Positions 24,429 to 31,650 are shown, counted from the first letter of the stretch. The stretch is DNA of 41,141 nucleotides from a bacterium (GCA_021801565.1 JAJYXV010000009.1:1-41141), one strand, 5' to 3'. Notes: a model not told the origin generated them from the sequence alone. Numbers and translations: made by a program.

Positions 24429-24489
24429 TTGCTTTTCTAGAATATTAGTGGTATGGTGTTTTCAGAAATTTCACTCATAAAAAGGAGGT
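24429..24489 (+). promoter_or_regulatory. Promoter and strong Shine-Dalgarno for the small protein at 24493
   Basis: TTGCTT (24429-24434), 17-bp spacer, TGG plus TATGGT (24452-24457), then AAGGAGGTG (24482-24490) just before the ATG at 24493. This leadered, SD-bearing start contrasts with the leaderless genes around it. Confidence 0.7.
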
Positions 24490-24492
24490 GTT

Positions 24493-24726
24493 ATGGGAAC
24501 CATAACAGTGACCATTAATACTGAAATAAACGATCTTCTACAGAAACTTGCCTTAGAGAGCGAGAAAACAGACAAAGAACTAGTTGAGGAATTAATCAAA
24601 AAAGAAGATGAAAAAAGGCACGTAACAGTTGTTCCTTTTGAGGGAGAGAAAAGATTCAAATGTACATGCAAAAAGTGTTTTGAAACACAAACTAGATCAA
24701 CGGAGATTATTGAAGAGGGAAATTAA
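24493..24726 (+). CDS. Small Cys-containing protein, unknown function
   Basis: 77 residues. The N-terminal part ITVTINTEINDLLQKLALES looks like a short beta strand plus helix, as in ribbon-helix-helix or ligand-binding small proteins. The C-terminal part has KCTCKKC, a possible metal site. It has a good promoter, SD and terminator, so it is clearly expressed as a single-gene unit. It is convergent with the ABC transporter. No family recognised. Confidence 0.75.
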   Translation: MGTITVTINTEINDLLQKLALESEKTDKELVEELIKKEDEKRHVTVVPFEGEKRFKCTCKKCFETQTRSTEIIEEGN

Positions 24727-24731
24727 AAAAT

Positions 24732-24768
24732 AAAATACCCGGCGAATAAAAACGGGTATTTTTATTTC
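24732..24768. terminator. Intrinsic terminator, possibly bidirectional
   Basis: AAAATACCCG, an 11-nt loop, CGGGTATTTT and T-rich DNA. It also ends the convergent ABC operon if read on the minus strand. Confidence 0.75.
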
Positions 24769-24793
24769 ATACGCGGGTATTTATATGTGAAGC

Positions 24794-25564
24794 TTATTTT
24801 CTCATTCTGAAGAGACTTATAAGAAAGAAAAACGTGCTAATGAATACTGTCGCAACACCTGGATTAATTGAGCGAGTGAAGTATGAAACAATTATTCCTC
24901 CGAGAAGTGAAATAGTTGCAATACACATACTCCACCACACATACATTTTGAGATTTCTCGAAAGATTGCGTGCAGTAACAGCGGGAATAATAGAAAGAGC
25001 GCTCATAAGAAGTACCCCTACAAATCCGATACCGATAGAAATAGTGAGTGCAATAAGTACAAGGAGAAGAAGTTCTAATTTTGTCCGTGCTATTTTCTCC
25101 GAGTAGGTGAGGTCTGGAGCGATTGAGACGAGCATGAGTGATTTGAAGTTTTTTGCGACAATGCCAATGATACCGAGCGCAATAATTGTTTGAATAAGAA
25201 GCTGTATTGAGGAGATATTTTCAACACTTCCAAAGAATGCTTCAAGAAGATCGGTTTCGCTGATAAGTATTGATCCTATTGCAAGTGCGGTCACAAAAAG
25301 AACTCCAGTGATTGATTCGGTTGCCAGTTTGGTTTTATTTTCTATTCTCCAAATGAGAAGGATAGAAAGAAAAAGAAATATAAGCCCGCCGATAATCGGT
25401 TCAAATTTAAAAATGACTCCGAGCGCGATACCGGGAAGTGCAACATGAGAGAGCGCATCGCTCATGAGTGTCATTTTTTTAAGCACGAGGAATGAGCCAA
25501 TAAGCCCACTTGCAACAGCGACAAATGCCCCGGAGATGAGTGTGTAAATAAAATAATCAGTCAT
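24794..25564 (-). CDS. Metal ABC transporter permease (ZnuB/MntB family)
   Basis: A 256-residue ABC-3 family permease with about eight membrane helices. The conserved start ISGAFVAVASGLIGSFLVLKKMTLMSDALSHVALPGIALG is typical of zinc/manganese permeases. It pairs with the ATPase encoded 2 bp upstream. No solute-binding lipoprotein or Fur/MntR-type regulator gene is adjacent. Zn, Mn and Fe specificity cannot be separated from sequence. Confidence 0.9.
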   Translation of the reverse strand: MTDYFIYTLISGAFVAVASGLIGSFLVLKKMTLMSDALSHVALPGIALGVIFKFEPIIGGLIFLFLSILLIWRIENKTKLATESITGVLFVTALAIGSILISETDLLEAFFGSVENISSIQLLIQTIIALGIIGIVAKNFKSLMLVSIAPDLTYSEKIARTKLELLLLVLIALTISIGIGFVGVLLMSALSIIPAVTARNLSRNLKMYVWWSMCIATISLLGGIIVSYFTRSINPGVATVFISTFFFLISLFRMRK

Positions 25565-25566
25565 AA

Positions 25567-26265
25567 TTAATGAGTATGATGAAATAATGTATGTGTGTCG
25601 AAAAGCTCTTTTATTTTTTGTTCGGTGAGTGCTTCATAGGGCGCTCCATAACAAAGCATTTTTTGGTTGAGGCAAAGCACTTGGTCCGCATAGCGATATA
25701 CGAGATTCAAATCATGCGAAACAATAATGAGCGCCACATGAAGTGTTTCTTGAAGCTCGTGAAGAAGCCGATAAATTGACTCTTGTCCTGCAATATCCAC
25801 GTTTTCCATTGGTTCATCAAAGAGAAGTATTTCTGGTTTGTCGAGAATTGCCCACGCAAGGAGTATTTTTTGTAATTGTCCGCTCGAAAGATGGGCAAGA
25901 TTTTTTTTGCGCCATCCTTTTTCTATTTTTATAAGAGAAAAGACTTCACTCAGCGAATATTTTGGATTTTTTTTAAGCGAAAGAAATTCTTCTATTGTCA
26001 TAGGGAGGTAATGATCCACCTGAAATCGTTGTGGGAGATATCCAACTTTTGTTTCGGGTGCCCATGTGATAGTTCCCGACGTCGGGATATTGATTCCTAC
26101 AAGAGTTTTCAAAAGCATTGATTTTCCCGATCCATTCGGACCGATGATCGCAAGCACTTCCTCAGGTTTTATTTCAAATGAAATATCGGTAAGAATCTTT
26201 TTCTCATCAATTATGAGAGATAGATTCTCTACTTTAAGTACTTGTTTTGTGTCTTTTTGTTCCAT
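25567..26265 (-). CDS. Metal ABC transporter ATP-binding protein (ZnuC/MntA family)
   Basis: A 232-residue ATPase with Walker A GPNGSGKSM (about residue 43), Q-loop LPQRFQVDHYLP, signature LSSGQLQKILLAWA (about 127), Walker B ILLFDEPMENVD (about 148) and switch His IIVSHDLNLV. The His-rich end DTHTLFHHTH may bind metal. A TATACT box (26289-26294, minus strand) drives the two-gene operon. Confidence 0.92.
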   Translation of the reverse strand: MEQKDTKQVLKVENLSLIIDEKKILTDISFEIKPEEVLAIIGPNGSGKSMLLKTLVGINIPTSGTITWAPETKVGYLPQRFQVDHYLPMTIEEFLSLKKNPKYSLSEVFSLIKIEKGWRKKNLAHLSSGQLQKILLAWAILDKPEILLFDEPMENVDIAGQESIYRLLHELQETLHVALIIVSHDLNLVYRYADQVLCLNQKMLCYGAPYEALTEQKIKELFDTHTLFHHTH

Positions 26266-26288
26266 AATTTATCCGTCTATGTTGGTTA

Positions 26289-26294
26289 AGTATA
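26289..26294 (-). promoter_or_regulatory. -10 box of the metal ABC operon
   Basis: TATACT on the minus strand, about 24 bp before the ATPase ATG. No convincing -35 box or metal-regulator dyad was recognised. Confidence 0.45.
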
Positions 26295-26334
26295 ACATGT
26301 ATTGTTCTCTTAAATAAATTATCTCTTTTCATAA

Positions 26335-26363
26335 TTGAAAAACGAAAATGTGTGTGGTATTCT
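26335..26363 (+). promoter_or_regulatory. Promoter of tRNA-Phe
   Basis: TTGAAA (26335-26340), 17-bp spacer ending TGG, TATTCT (26358-26363). The mature tRNA begins about 28 bp downstream. Confidence 0.65.
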
Positions 26364-26391
26364 CGAATATGAAGAAATTAACAATTGAAAT

Positions 26392-26463
26392 GCCGCGGTA
26401 GCTCAGTGGTAGAGCGCAGCCCTGAAGAGGCTGGCGTCGGGTGTTCGATTCACCCCCGCGGCA
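26392..26463 (+). tRNA. tRNA-Phe (GAA)
   Basis: Acceptor GCCGCGG/CCGCGGC, D stem GCTC/GAGC, anticodon stem CAGCC/GGCTG with loop CTGAAGA giving GAA, T arm GGGTG TTCGATT CACCC, discriminator A. It is the substrate of the PheRS encoded 3 kb upstream. Confidence 0.95.
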
Positions 26464-26465
26464 CA

Positions 26466-26746
26466 TTCGACAAGCTCAGTGCGAGCACAAAAAAATCCGC
26501 CATTTGGCGGATTTTGTTTTGTCGGAGAGCACACAAACTGCTTTGTGTGCGTGGTGAATTGAACGCCGGAACGTTGTGCAACGAGCACGTTGCACCCGTG
26601 AGGCGGTGCCCAGACCAAATACGAGCGACGGCGAGTATTTGAGTCGCGGGCGATTCCCCGCCTGCGCAGATAGGATTCCCATGACACGTTCGACAGGCTC
26701 AATGCGGACACGAAAACCCAGCCTATCCATGAATAGGCTGGGTTTT
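26466..26746 (+). repeat. tRNA-Phe tail cassette (decayed) with second terminator
   Basis: TTCGACAAGCTCAGTGCGAG (26466-26485), directly after the tRNA, recurs in altered form at 26689-26708, each followed by an A run and a terminator hairpin (26492-26515 and 26713-26746, stem AAAACCCAGCCTAT). Between them are GGTGAATTGAACGCC (26553-26567), an inverted near-copy of the tRNA-Phe T arm, GAGCGACGGCGA, and CGATTCCCCGC with the palindrome-like CCTGCGCAGATAGG. No gene is seen in 26464-26797 otherwise. Confidence 0.55.
26492..26515 (+). terminator. Terminator of tRNA-Phe
   Basis: AAAATCCGCC, loop ATTT, GGCGGATTTT and then GTTTTG. Confidence 0.8.
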
Positions 26747-26797
26747 TAATTCGTATCATCCGCATAAATCGGTTACAATCAGCATATATCAGCGTCT

Positions 26798-27127
26798 ATG
26801 AACTTATTAAACAAAAAATGTGTGCCATGTGAAGGGGGAACAAAACCGATGACAAAAGAAGAATCGCAGAAATATCTTGCTGAAACGTTGGGGTGGAATA
26901 TGATCGAGGATGGGAAAAAGATTTCAAAAGAATTTGTATTTCCTGATTTTGTACGGGCAATAAAATTTATAAATAAAGTTGCTGAAATTGCCGAAGCGGA
27001 AGGGCATCATCCGGATCTCCATATTTTCTACAATAAAGTGCAAATCGAATTGTGGACACATGCGATTGGAGGACTTTCAGAAAATGACTTTATACTTGCA
27101 GCGAAGATAAATAATATAAGAAATTAG
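26798..27127 (+). CDS. phhB: Pterin-4a-carbinolamine dehydratase family protein
   Basis: 109 residues, the normal size. The N-terminal LLNKKCVPCEGGTKPMT is the common start of bacterial PCD proteins, and the active-site region AEIAEAEGHHPDLHIFYNKVQIELWTHAIGGLSENDF contains the [E]xxxHHP..x..Y..V.. W.TH motif with its three histidines. The enzyme dehydrates 4a-hydroxytetrahydropterin. No Phe hydroxylase is visible here. TATATC lies 7 bp before the ATG, suggesting a leaderless start. Confidence 0.93.
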   Translation: MNLLNKKCVPCEGGTKPMTKEESQKYLAETLGWNMIEDGKKISKEFVFPDFVRAIKFINKVAEIAEAEGHHPDLHIFYNKVQIELWTHAIGGLSENDFILAAKINNIRN

Positions 27128-27194
27128 ACTTGTGTTTATAGACTGTTTTTATTAATCTGAGAATAGAAAATTAACTTTCAAAGGAGAAATAAAA

Positions 27195-28175
27195 ATGATA
27201 TTGAAAATAGGCAAGATAGCGAAATATCTTTTCGTTCTTGTTTTGTGTTTCACGCTTTTTTTGACGGTGGACACAAGAGTGGAGAACAGCAAACGGCATA
27301 GCGATATATATGCACAAATTGCGAATATTAAGTCACCCTTTACCGTTTCAGATTTTCCATATATTCCTGATACAGTCCATTTTTTTGGCGGACGCGTCCC
27401 TCTTGAAGTGTATGGAGTGTGGGAGGATATTGACGAGTGGATAAAATTTTTCACCAGTGCGAAAAATAGATGGAGAATAATTTCATACATAGGCACTCTA
27501 AAGGAATATTCGCCAATAGTTGATTCAATATTTAAAGAAGAGGAAGTGCCGATCGATATGAAATATGTAGGCATTGGAGAGTCAGGACTCAACTCAAATG
27601 CGACATCATCAAAAAGTGCAACGGGAGCATGGCAATTTATACGAAGTACCGCAATACGGAATGGATTGAAGGTGAATAGTAGCATTGATGAAAGACGACA
27701 GTTTGAATTAGCAACTCGTGCATCGTGTCGGGAAATGAAAAACCTTTATAGTGAATTTAGAAAGACATATAATGAAGAAGAGAGTTGGTGGTTTGCGCTT
27801 GCAAGTTATAATGCCGGTTCCGGAAGAATCTGGAGAGCGATAAAAATCGATGGGGAGAAATCGTATTTCAGATTATCTTCACTTCCCCGCGAGACGGAAC
27901 GATATATTCCCTGTATCATCGCTTTGAAGCTTATACTTGAAAATCCAGAACACTATGGGTTTGTAGAGGGAATAACGTATAGCGGACCCAAAGTGATCGT
28001 CATTGAAAAATATTTTTCGAAATTTACTCCATGGAAAACTTTCTTATCTGAATTACGGAATAGTGGATATGATATTTCGTTAAAAGAACTTACTCGAGCG
28101 AACACGCACATCAAGAATAAGAACGGGATTCCAAAAGGAACTTTTCTTCTGAGAATTCCTGATCGTCATAGGTAA
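27195..28175 (+). CDS. Membrane-anchored lytic transglycosylase (SLT domain)
   Basis: 326 residues: an N-terminal membrane anchor (about 8-28), then an SLT-type domain with catalytic Glu in YVGIGESGLNSNATS (about residue 131), SATGAWQFI and ALASYNAGSGRI (about 205). The order matches MltD/Slt-type enzymes that cleave peptidoglycan between MurNAc and GlcNAc. The C-terminus (about 280-326) is basic and may be a degenerate LysM-like end (NGIPKGTFLLRIP). AAAGGAG lies 8-14 bp before the ATG, so this is an SD-dependent start. Confidence 0.85.
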   Translation: MILKIGKIAKYLFVLVLCFTLFLTVDTRVENSKRHSDIYAQIANIKSPFTVSDFPYIPDTVHFFGGRVPLEVYGVWEDIDEWIKFFTSAKNRWRIISYIGTLKEYSPIVDSIFKEEEVPIDMKYVGIGESGLNSNATSSKSATGAWQFIRSTAIRNGLKVNSSIDERRQFELATRASCREMKNLYSEFRKTYNEEESWWFALASYNAGSGRIWRAIKIDGEKSYFRLSSLPRETERYIPCIIALKLILENPEHYGFVEGITYSGPKVIVIEKYFSKFTPWKTFLSELRNSGYDISLKELTRANTHIKNKNGIPKGTFLLRIPDRHR

Positions 28176-28176
28176 C

Positions 28177-28206
28177 AAAAACCCCAGTGTAATATCTGGG
28201 GTTTTT
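28177..28206 (+). terminator. Intrinsic terminator of the transglycosylase gene
   Basis: AAAAACCCCAG, 8-nt loop, CTGGGGTTTTT directly after the stop codon. Confidence 0.9.
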
Positions 28207-28220
28207 ATAATGGAAGTTTT

Positions 28221-28264
28221 AGAAATGTCTAGTATGGAGCGATCGCTCCATACTAGACATTTCT
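28221..28264. repeat. 44-bp perfect palindrome between convergent genes
   Basis: AGAAATGTCTAGTATGGAGC plus GA, followed by its exact reverse complement with no loop. It lies between the convergent transglycosylase and DedA genes. There is no T run, so it is not a classical terminator; it can extrude as a cruciform. Confidence 0.9.
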
Positions 28265-28302
28265 CTCTTGGTATTGCTCTTGGATTTAATGGATAATTAC
28301 TA

Positions 28303-28953
28303 TTATGGTTTCTCTTCAAATTTTTCTTCAATTGCTTCTCCGATAAATTCCGCCTTTTCTTCAACAGATGCATACTTCTTTAAAAATCTGCTTAAGAAGT
28401 GTTCTCCTATAAAAATAAGTATAAAAATCAATAAAATTCCGATTTCCACTTGTTTGAATACCTTTGTAGACCTTAGATAATGAAGCCCAGACATAAAGAA
28501 GTATGCTATGGCGGTCATACTAAAAAACCATATAAGGAGACTTTTTATATATGAAGGGAAAAAATCTTTGAATTTTGTTTTAGTCCAACCAATAAGACTG
28601 ATAATCATGAGATTTGTCGCGGGAATAAATTTTGTGACGATAAGCAGTTTTGTCATGTTCTGTTTGAGATAATATGTGTACGTTTGCACTTTTTTATTCC
28701 CTTTTATTTTTTTAGAGAGTCTCCATCCAAAGCGGGTATTGCGAATATTTTTTCCAACTAAATAAACAAAAACTTCTGCGAATGCAATTGCTCCAAGCGT
28801 TGGAACGATAAATTGTATCCACGTTATTTTCCCACTGACGGCAAGATACATAGAAAGGAGAATGGTAAGTTCTCCTTGAATAATCATACATATTCCTAAA
28901 ATTGCATCAGTCCATGTTGGATTTTGTGTGATCCATGAACCTGCAATTTCCAT
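28303..28953 (-). CDS. DedA/SNARE-associated family membrane protein
   Basis: 216 residues from MEIAGSWITQNP; the upstream open frame overlaps the divergent gene and is dropped. DedA features are the N-terminal re-entrant segment, ILLSMYLAVSG, the VYLVGKNIRNTRFGW region corresponding to the G-[FY]-x-x-[GR] motif, TKFIPATNLMIISLIGWTK (F-[LI]-x-R-[YF]-type region, Lys in place of Arg) and further helices. The family transports or scrambles lipids such as undecaprenyl phosphate or PE. The assignment to a subtype is open. Confidence 0.75.
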   Translation of the reverse strand: MEIAGSWITQNPTWTDAILGICMIIQGELTILLSMYLAVSGKITWIQFIVPTLGAIAFAEVFVYLVGKNIRNTRFGWRLSKKIKGNKKVQTYTYYLKQNMTKLLIVTKFIPATNLMIISLIGWTKTKFKDFFPSYIKSLLIWFFSMTAIAYFFMSGLHYLRSTKVFKQVEIGILLIFILIFIGEHFLSRFLKKYASVEEKAEFIGEAIEEKFEEKP

Positions 28954-28971
28954 CAAATTGTTCACAGGTTC

Positions 28972-28986
28972 ATTATACCGTATAAT
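28972..28986. promoter_or_regulatory. Face-to-face -10 boxes of dedA-like and arfB-like genes
   Basis: ATTATACCGTATAAT: TATAAT on the minus strand (28972-28977) and TATAAT on the plus strand (28981-28986) only 3 bp apart. The two promoters cannot be occupied together. Confidence 0.6.
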
Positions 28987-29011
28987 TTTGATATTGGAAA
29001 TTTTCAAGAAT

Positions 29012-29434
29012 ATGTTTGTAAACGGAGAAAATATAAAAATAAAAACATCACGATCGAGTGGTCCCGGTGGACAAAACGTAAATAAGCGTTCAACGCGTGT
29101 ACAGGCATGGGTGAATATCAATGATTTAGATATCTCAGAAGCGAAAAAAAAGAAATTAAGAATTAAACTCGCACATAAAATAAATGAGAAAGACGAACTT
29201 GAAACGGAAAGCGATGAAGAAAGAGCACAAGAGCAAAATAAGGATCGGGCAATCGAAAAATTAAACGAGCTTATTGAAGACGCACTTCATGAAGACAAAC
29301 CTCGTATCCCCACGGGACCTCATCAAGGGTCGATAGAGGAGCGCCTTCATCATAAGCATCTTCGTTATCAAAAAAAGAAATCTCGAAGGGAGGCAAAAAG
29401 TGTTGGGGTTGAAGAACATCATAAAACGATTTAA
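29012..29434 (+). CDS. ArfB/YaeJ-like peptidyl-tRNA hydrolase (GGQ domain)
   Basis: 140 residues. It has the class I release-factor catalytic domain only, with SSGPGGQNVNKRSTRVQ (GGQ at residues 19-21), and a basic C-terminal tail (HHKHLRYQKKKSRREAKS), the feature by which ArfB enters the empty mRNA channel of stalled ribosomes. There is no codon-recognition domain, so it is not RF1 or RF2. It probably rescues ribosomes on non-stop mRNAs. The start at 29012 removes an implausible N-terminal extension. Confidence 0.88.
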   Translation: MFVNGENIKIKTSRSSGPGGQNVNKRSTRVQAWVNINDLDISEAKKKKLRIKLAHKINEKDELETESDEERAQEQNKDRAIEKLNELIEDALHEDKPRIPTGPHQGSIEERLHHKHLRYQKKKSRREAKSVGVEEHHKTI

Positions 29435-29485
29435 TCTAATTACAGGGTTTTATATTTAGAAATTAGAATTTAAAATTTAGTAATT

Positions 29486-29502
29486 CCCCGCCTGGGGCGG
29501 GG
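29486..29502. repeat. Small palindrome before tRNA-His
   Basis: CCCCGCC TGG GGCGGGG, 17 bp, sitting in the region where the tRNA promoter -10 would be expected. It follows an AT-rich intergenic repeat (TTTAGAAATTAGAATTTAAA). Confidence 0.75.
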
Positions 29503-29508
29503 TGGTAT

Positions 29509-29581
29509 GGTGCCTGTAGCTCAGTGGTAGAGCGCCCGCCTGTGGAGCGGGATGTCGCGGGTTCGACCCCCGTCAGGCACC
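29509..29581 (+). tRNA. tRNA-His (GTG)
   Basis: Acceptor GTGCCTG/CAGGCAC with an encoded extra G at -1 opposite C73, the histidine identity pair. Anticodon stem CCCGC/GCGGG with loop CTGTGGA giving GTG, T arm GCGGG TTCGACC CCCGT. CCA is not encoded. Confidence 0.95.
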
Positions 29582-29586
29582 CTGGG

Positions 29587-29616
29587 AAAAACGATAGGTA
29601 AACCCTATCGTTTTTT
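29587..29616 (+). terminator. Terminator of tRNA-His
   Basis: AAAAACGATAGG, short loop, CCTATCGTTTTTT. Confidence 0.85.
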
Positions 29617-29650
29617 GTACCCGTCAATCCGAAAGTTTACTGAAGGATGA

Positions 29651-29672
29651 TGCCCTGACGAGAGGTTCGAAC
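29651..29672 (-). repeat. Inverted partial copy of the tRNA-His T arm and acceptor
   Basis: The stretch beginning TGCCCTGACGAGAGG and ending TTCGAAC is an imperfect reverse complement of the tRNA-His tail (TGCCTGACGGGGGTCGAAC when inverted). It forms the left edge of the segment carrying the zinc-ribbon gene. Confidence 0.45.
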
Positions 29673-29677
29673 TAGGA

Positions 29678-29683
29678 TATAAT
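29678..29683 (+). promoter_or_regulatory. -10 box of the zinc-ribbon gene, leaderless
   Basis: TATAAT followed by 7 bp and the ATG at 29691. Confidence 0.6.
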
Positions 29684-29690
29684 TATTTTC

Positions 29691-31400
29691 ATGAATGCAG
29701 AGATAAAAGTCTGCCAGAATTGCAAACAGAACTTCACGATTGAGAGTGAAGATTTTGATTTTTATAAAAAGATTAATGTGCCCGCACCAACATTTTGTTC
29801 TGAGTGTAGAATCGTAAGAAGAATGACGCGGAGAAATGAGCGGGCACTCTATAAACACATATGTAATTTGTGTAAAAAAGAAACTATTTCGATGTATGAA
29901 GAAAATTCTCCATATTCTGTATTCTGTGTAGAATGTTGGTGGTCCGATAAATGGGATTCATTATCTTTTGGAAAGAATTTTGATTTTTCTAAATCCTTTT
30001 TTGAGCAATTTAAGGAGTTGTCTCTTAGAGTTCCTCGTGCCGCACTGCTCCAAAAAGGAGATGTCGATAGTCCATATACGAATTTTACCGACCACAATAA
30101 AAATGGATATCTATTATTTAATTGTGGACTTTTAGAAGATTCTTTATATAGTCGCTGGGGGATTAGCTCAAAAAGCATTGTAGATACATTCAGCGTCTTT
30201 GATTCAGAGCTTATTTATGAATCTCAGGAATTGAAAAAATGTTATCGCGGAGTCTACCTCGTCTTATCCGAATCGTGTGTGGACTCGTCGTTTCTTTTTA
30301 ACTGTCATGGATGTCAGAGTTGTTTTCTTTCCTCTAATTTGAGAAATAAAAAATATTGTTTTAAAAATAAACAATATAGTAAAGAAAGTTATGAGGAATT
30401 AATATCAGAGATTGATTTAGGAAGTTATGATGTGTTTGAAAATATAAAGAAAGATTTTTTTACAAATATTATTCCCAGTTCTTCAAGAAAATATCTTATC
30501 GGAAATAAACTTACTGATTCTACAGGCGATTATTTATTTGAATGTAAAAATGTAAAAAAATCGTTCCATGTTTCTGAATCCGAGGATAGTATATATTGTA
30601 CTGATTGTGCAAACTTGAAGAATTGTGCAGATGCATACGAATCAGCTTTTAATTGTGAGCTTCAGTACGAATGTCATGGGTGTAATAGAACGTCGCGTTC
30701 GAAATTTACAAGTTCATCATATGATGATTTTGACCTCGAATTTAGTGAGTTTTCTCATAATTCTCACAATCTTCTTGGTTGTATCGGACTTCGCAATAAG
30801 CAGTACTGTATTTTCAATAAACAATACACAAAAGAGGAATATGAAGAATTGGTACCAAAGATAATCAAACATATGTCTGATATGCCCTACATCGACCAGA
30901 AGGGCAGAATCTATACATACGGCGAATTCTTTCCTTCAGAATTGTCTCCATTTGCATACAACGAGACTATTGCTCAGGAATACTTTCCCCTTACCAAAGA
31001 ACAAGCACTTGCACAAGGATATCGATGGAAAGATTTAGATACAAAAAATTATAAACCAACAATATTTTTAAACAATCTTCCAGACCATATCAAAAATGTG
31101 CCTGATTCAATTACAAATGAAGTCATTCAGTGTGCTCATATCTCTTGCACTCATCAATGCACCACTGCATTTAAAATCATTCCCCAAGAGCTTGAGTTTT
31201 ATCGAAGAATGAACCTCCCCCTTCCGCGACTTTGTCCCAACTGTAGACATTACGAGCGCCTAGCGCAACGAAACCCGATGAAACTTTGGCACCGAAAATG
31301 TATGAAGGAAGGATGTAAAAACGAATTCGAAACCTCCTATTCTCCAGACAGAAAAGAAATTGTTTACTGTGAATCATGCTATCAAGCTGAGGTGGTATAG
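29691..31400 (+). CDS. Large zinc-ribbon protein, unknown function, flanked by tRNA-His tail sequences
   Basis: 569 residues. The N-terminal ribbon (VCQNCKQNFTIESEDFDFYK...TFCSECR) and C-terminal ribbon (about residues 490-535: FKIIPQELEFYRRMNLPLPRLCPNCR) are recognisably the same module, each followed by an RxxRR/ERLAQRNP-type stretch and a further CxxC...CxxC pair. The middle holds Cys-rich segments and two copies of a LRNKxYCxxNKQYxKExYEEL motif (about 225 and 365). No catalytic motif was recognised; nucleic-acid or zinc binding is the modest inference. It is a single-gene unit with its own promoter and terminator, lying between tRNA-His and a downstream copy of the tRNA tail, which suggests it is cargo of an integrated segment. 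Confidence 0.85.
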   Translation: MNAEIKVCQNCKQNFTIESEDFDFYKKINVPAPTFCSECRIVRRMTRRNERALYKHICNLCKKETISMYEENSPYSVFCVECWWSDKWDSLSFGKNFDFSKSFFEQFKELSLRVPRAALLQKGDVDSPYTNFTDHNKNGYLLFNCGLLEDSLYSRWGISSKSIVDTFSVFDSELIYESQELKKCYRGVYLVLSESCVDSSFLFNCHGCQSCFLSSNLRNKKYCFKNKQYSKESYEELISEIDLGSYDVFENIKKDFFTNIIPSSSRKYLIGNKLTDSTGDYLFECKNVKKSFHVSESEDSIYCTDCANLKNCADAYESAFNCELQYECHGCNRTSRSKFTSSSYDDFDLEFSEFSHNSHNLLGCIGLRNKQYCIFNKQYTKEEYEELVPKIIKHMSDMPYIDQKGRIYTYGEFFPSELSPFAYNETIAQEYFPLTKEQALAQGYRWKDLDTKNYKPTIFLNNLPDHIKNVPDSITNEVIQCAHISCTHQCTTAFKIIPQELEFYRRMNLPLPRLCPNCRHYERLAQRNPMKLWHRKCMKEGCKNEFETSYSPDRKEIVYCESCYQAEVV

Positions 31401-31441
31401 ATTCTAGTTCCAACATCCTCCACTATGGCACCCACATTTAT

Positions 31442-31469
31442 AAAAACTTCCATTTACTGGAGGTTTTTT
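31442..31469 (+). terminator. Terminator of the zinc-ribbon gene
   Basis: AAAACTTCCA, loop TTTAC, TGGAGGTTTTTT (one G-T pair). Confidence 0.8.
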
Positions 31470-31490
31470 GTAAATATGAAATGTTCGTTT

Positions 31491-31650
31491 GGGGGTCGAA
31501 CGGAATCCCGCCGCCATTGGTTCAAGGCGGGATCCGTGGCTTCGGAGCCTGCCTGCGCAGGCAGGGAATCCTGAGCGAAGTTGAAGGATGGAGGAGAAGG
31601 ACCCCCGTCAGGCACCCAATGAAAAATCCTAGATAAACTCTAGGATTTTT
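31491..31650 (+). repeat. tRNA-His tail cassette with palindrome insertion and second terminator
   Basis: GGGGGTCGAAC (31491-31501) is the exact reverse complement of part of the tRNA-His T arm. Then follow a CCGCCATTGG segment, GGCTTCGGAG, the palindrome CCTGCCTGCGCAGGCAGG (31548-31565), AATCCTGAGCGAAGTTGAAG and the direct tail copy GACCCCCGTCAGGCACCC (31600-31617, identical to 29565-29582), ending with a terminator (31622-31650). No gene is seen between 31401 and 31767. Confidence 0.75.

Noticed and set aside
24489-24726. Ribbon-helix-helix antitoxin call for the 77-residue protein
   Set aside because: The start resembles a beta strand-helix, but no second helix pattern or adjacent toxin gene is present.
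26385-26765. ORFs on both strands over tRNA-Phe and its cassette
   Set aside because: They translate tRNA and repeat DNA, have no conserved motif and overlap structured RNA features.
28954-29121. N-terminal extension of the DedA-like protein
   Set aside because: It would run through the divergent promoters and into the arfB-like gene; MEIAGSW at 28953 is the sensible start.
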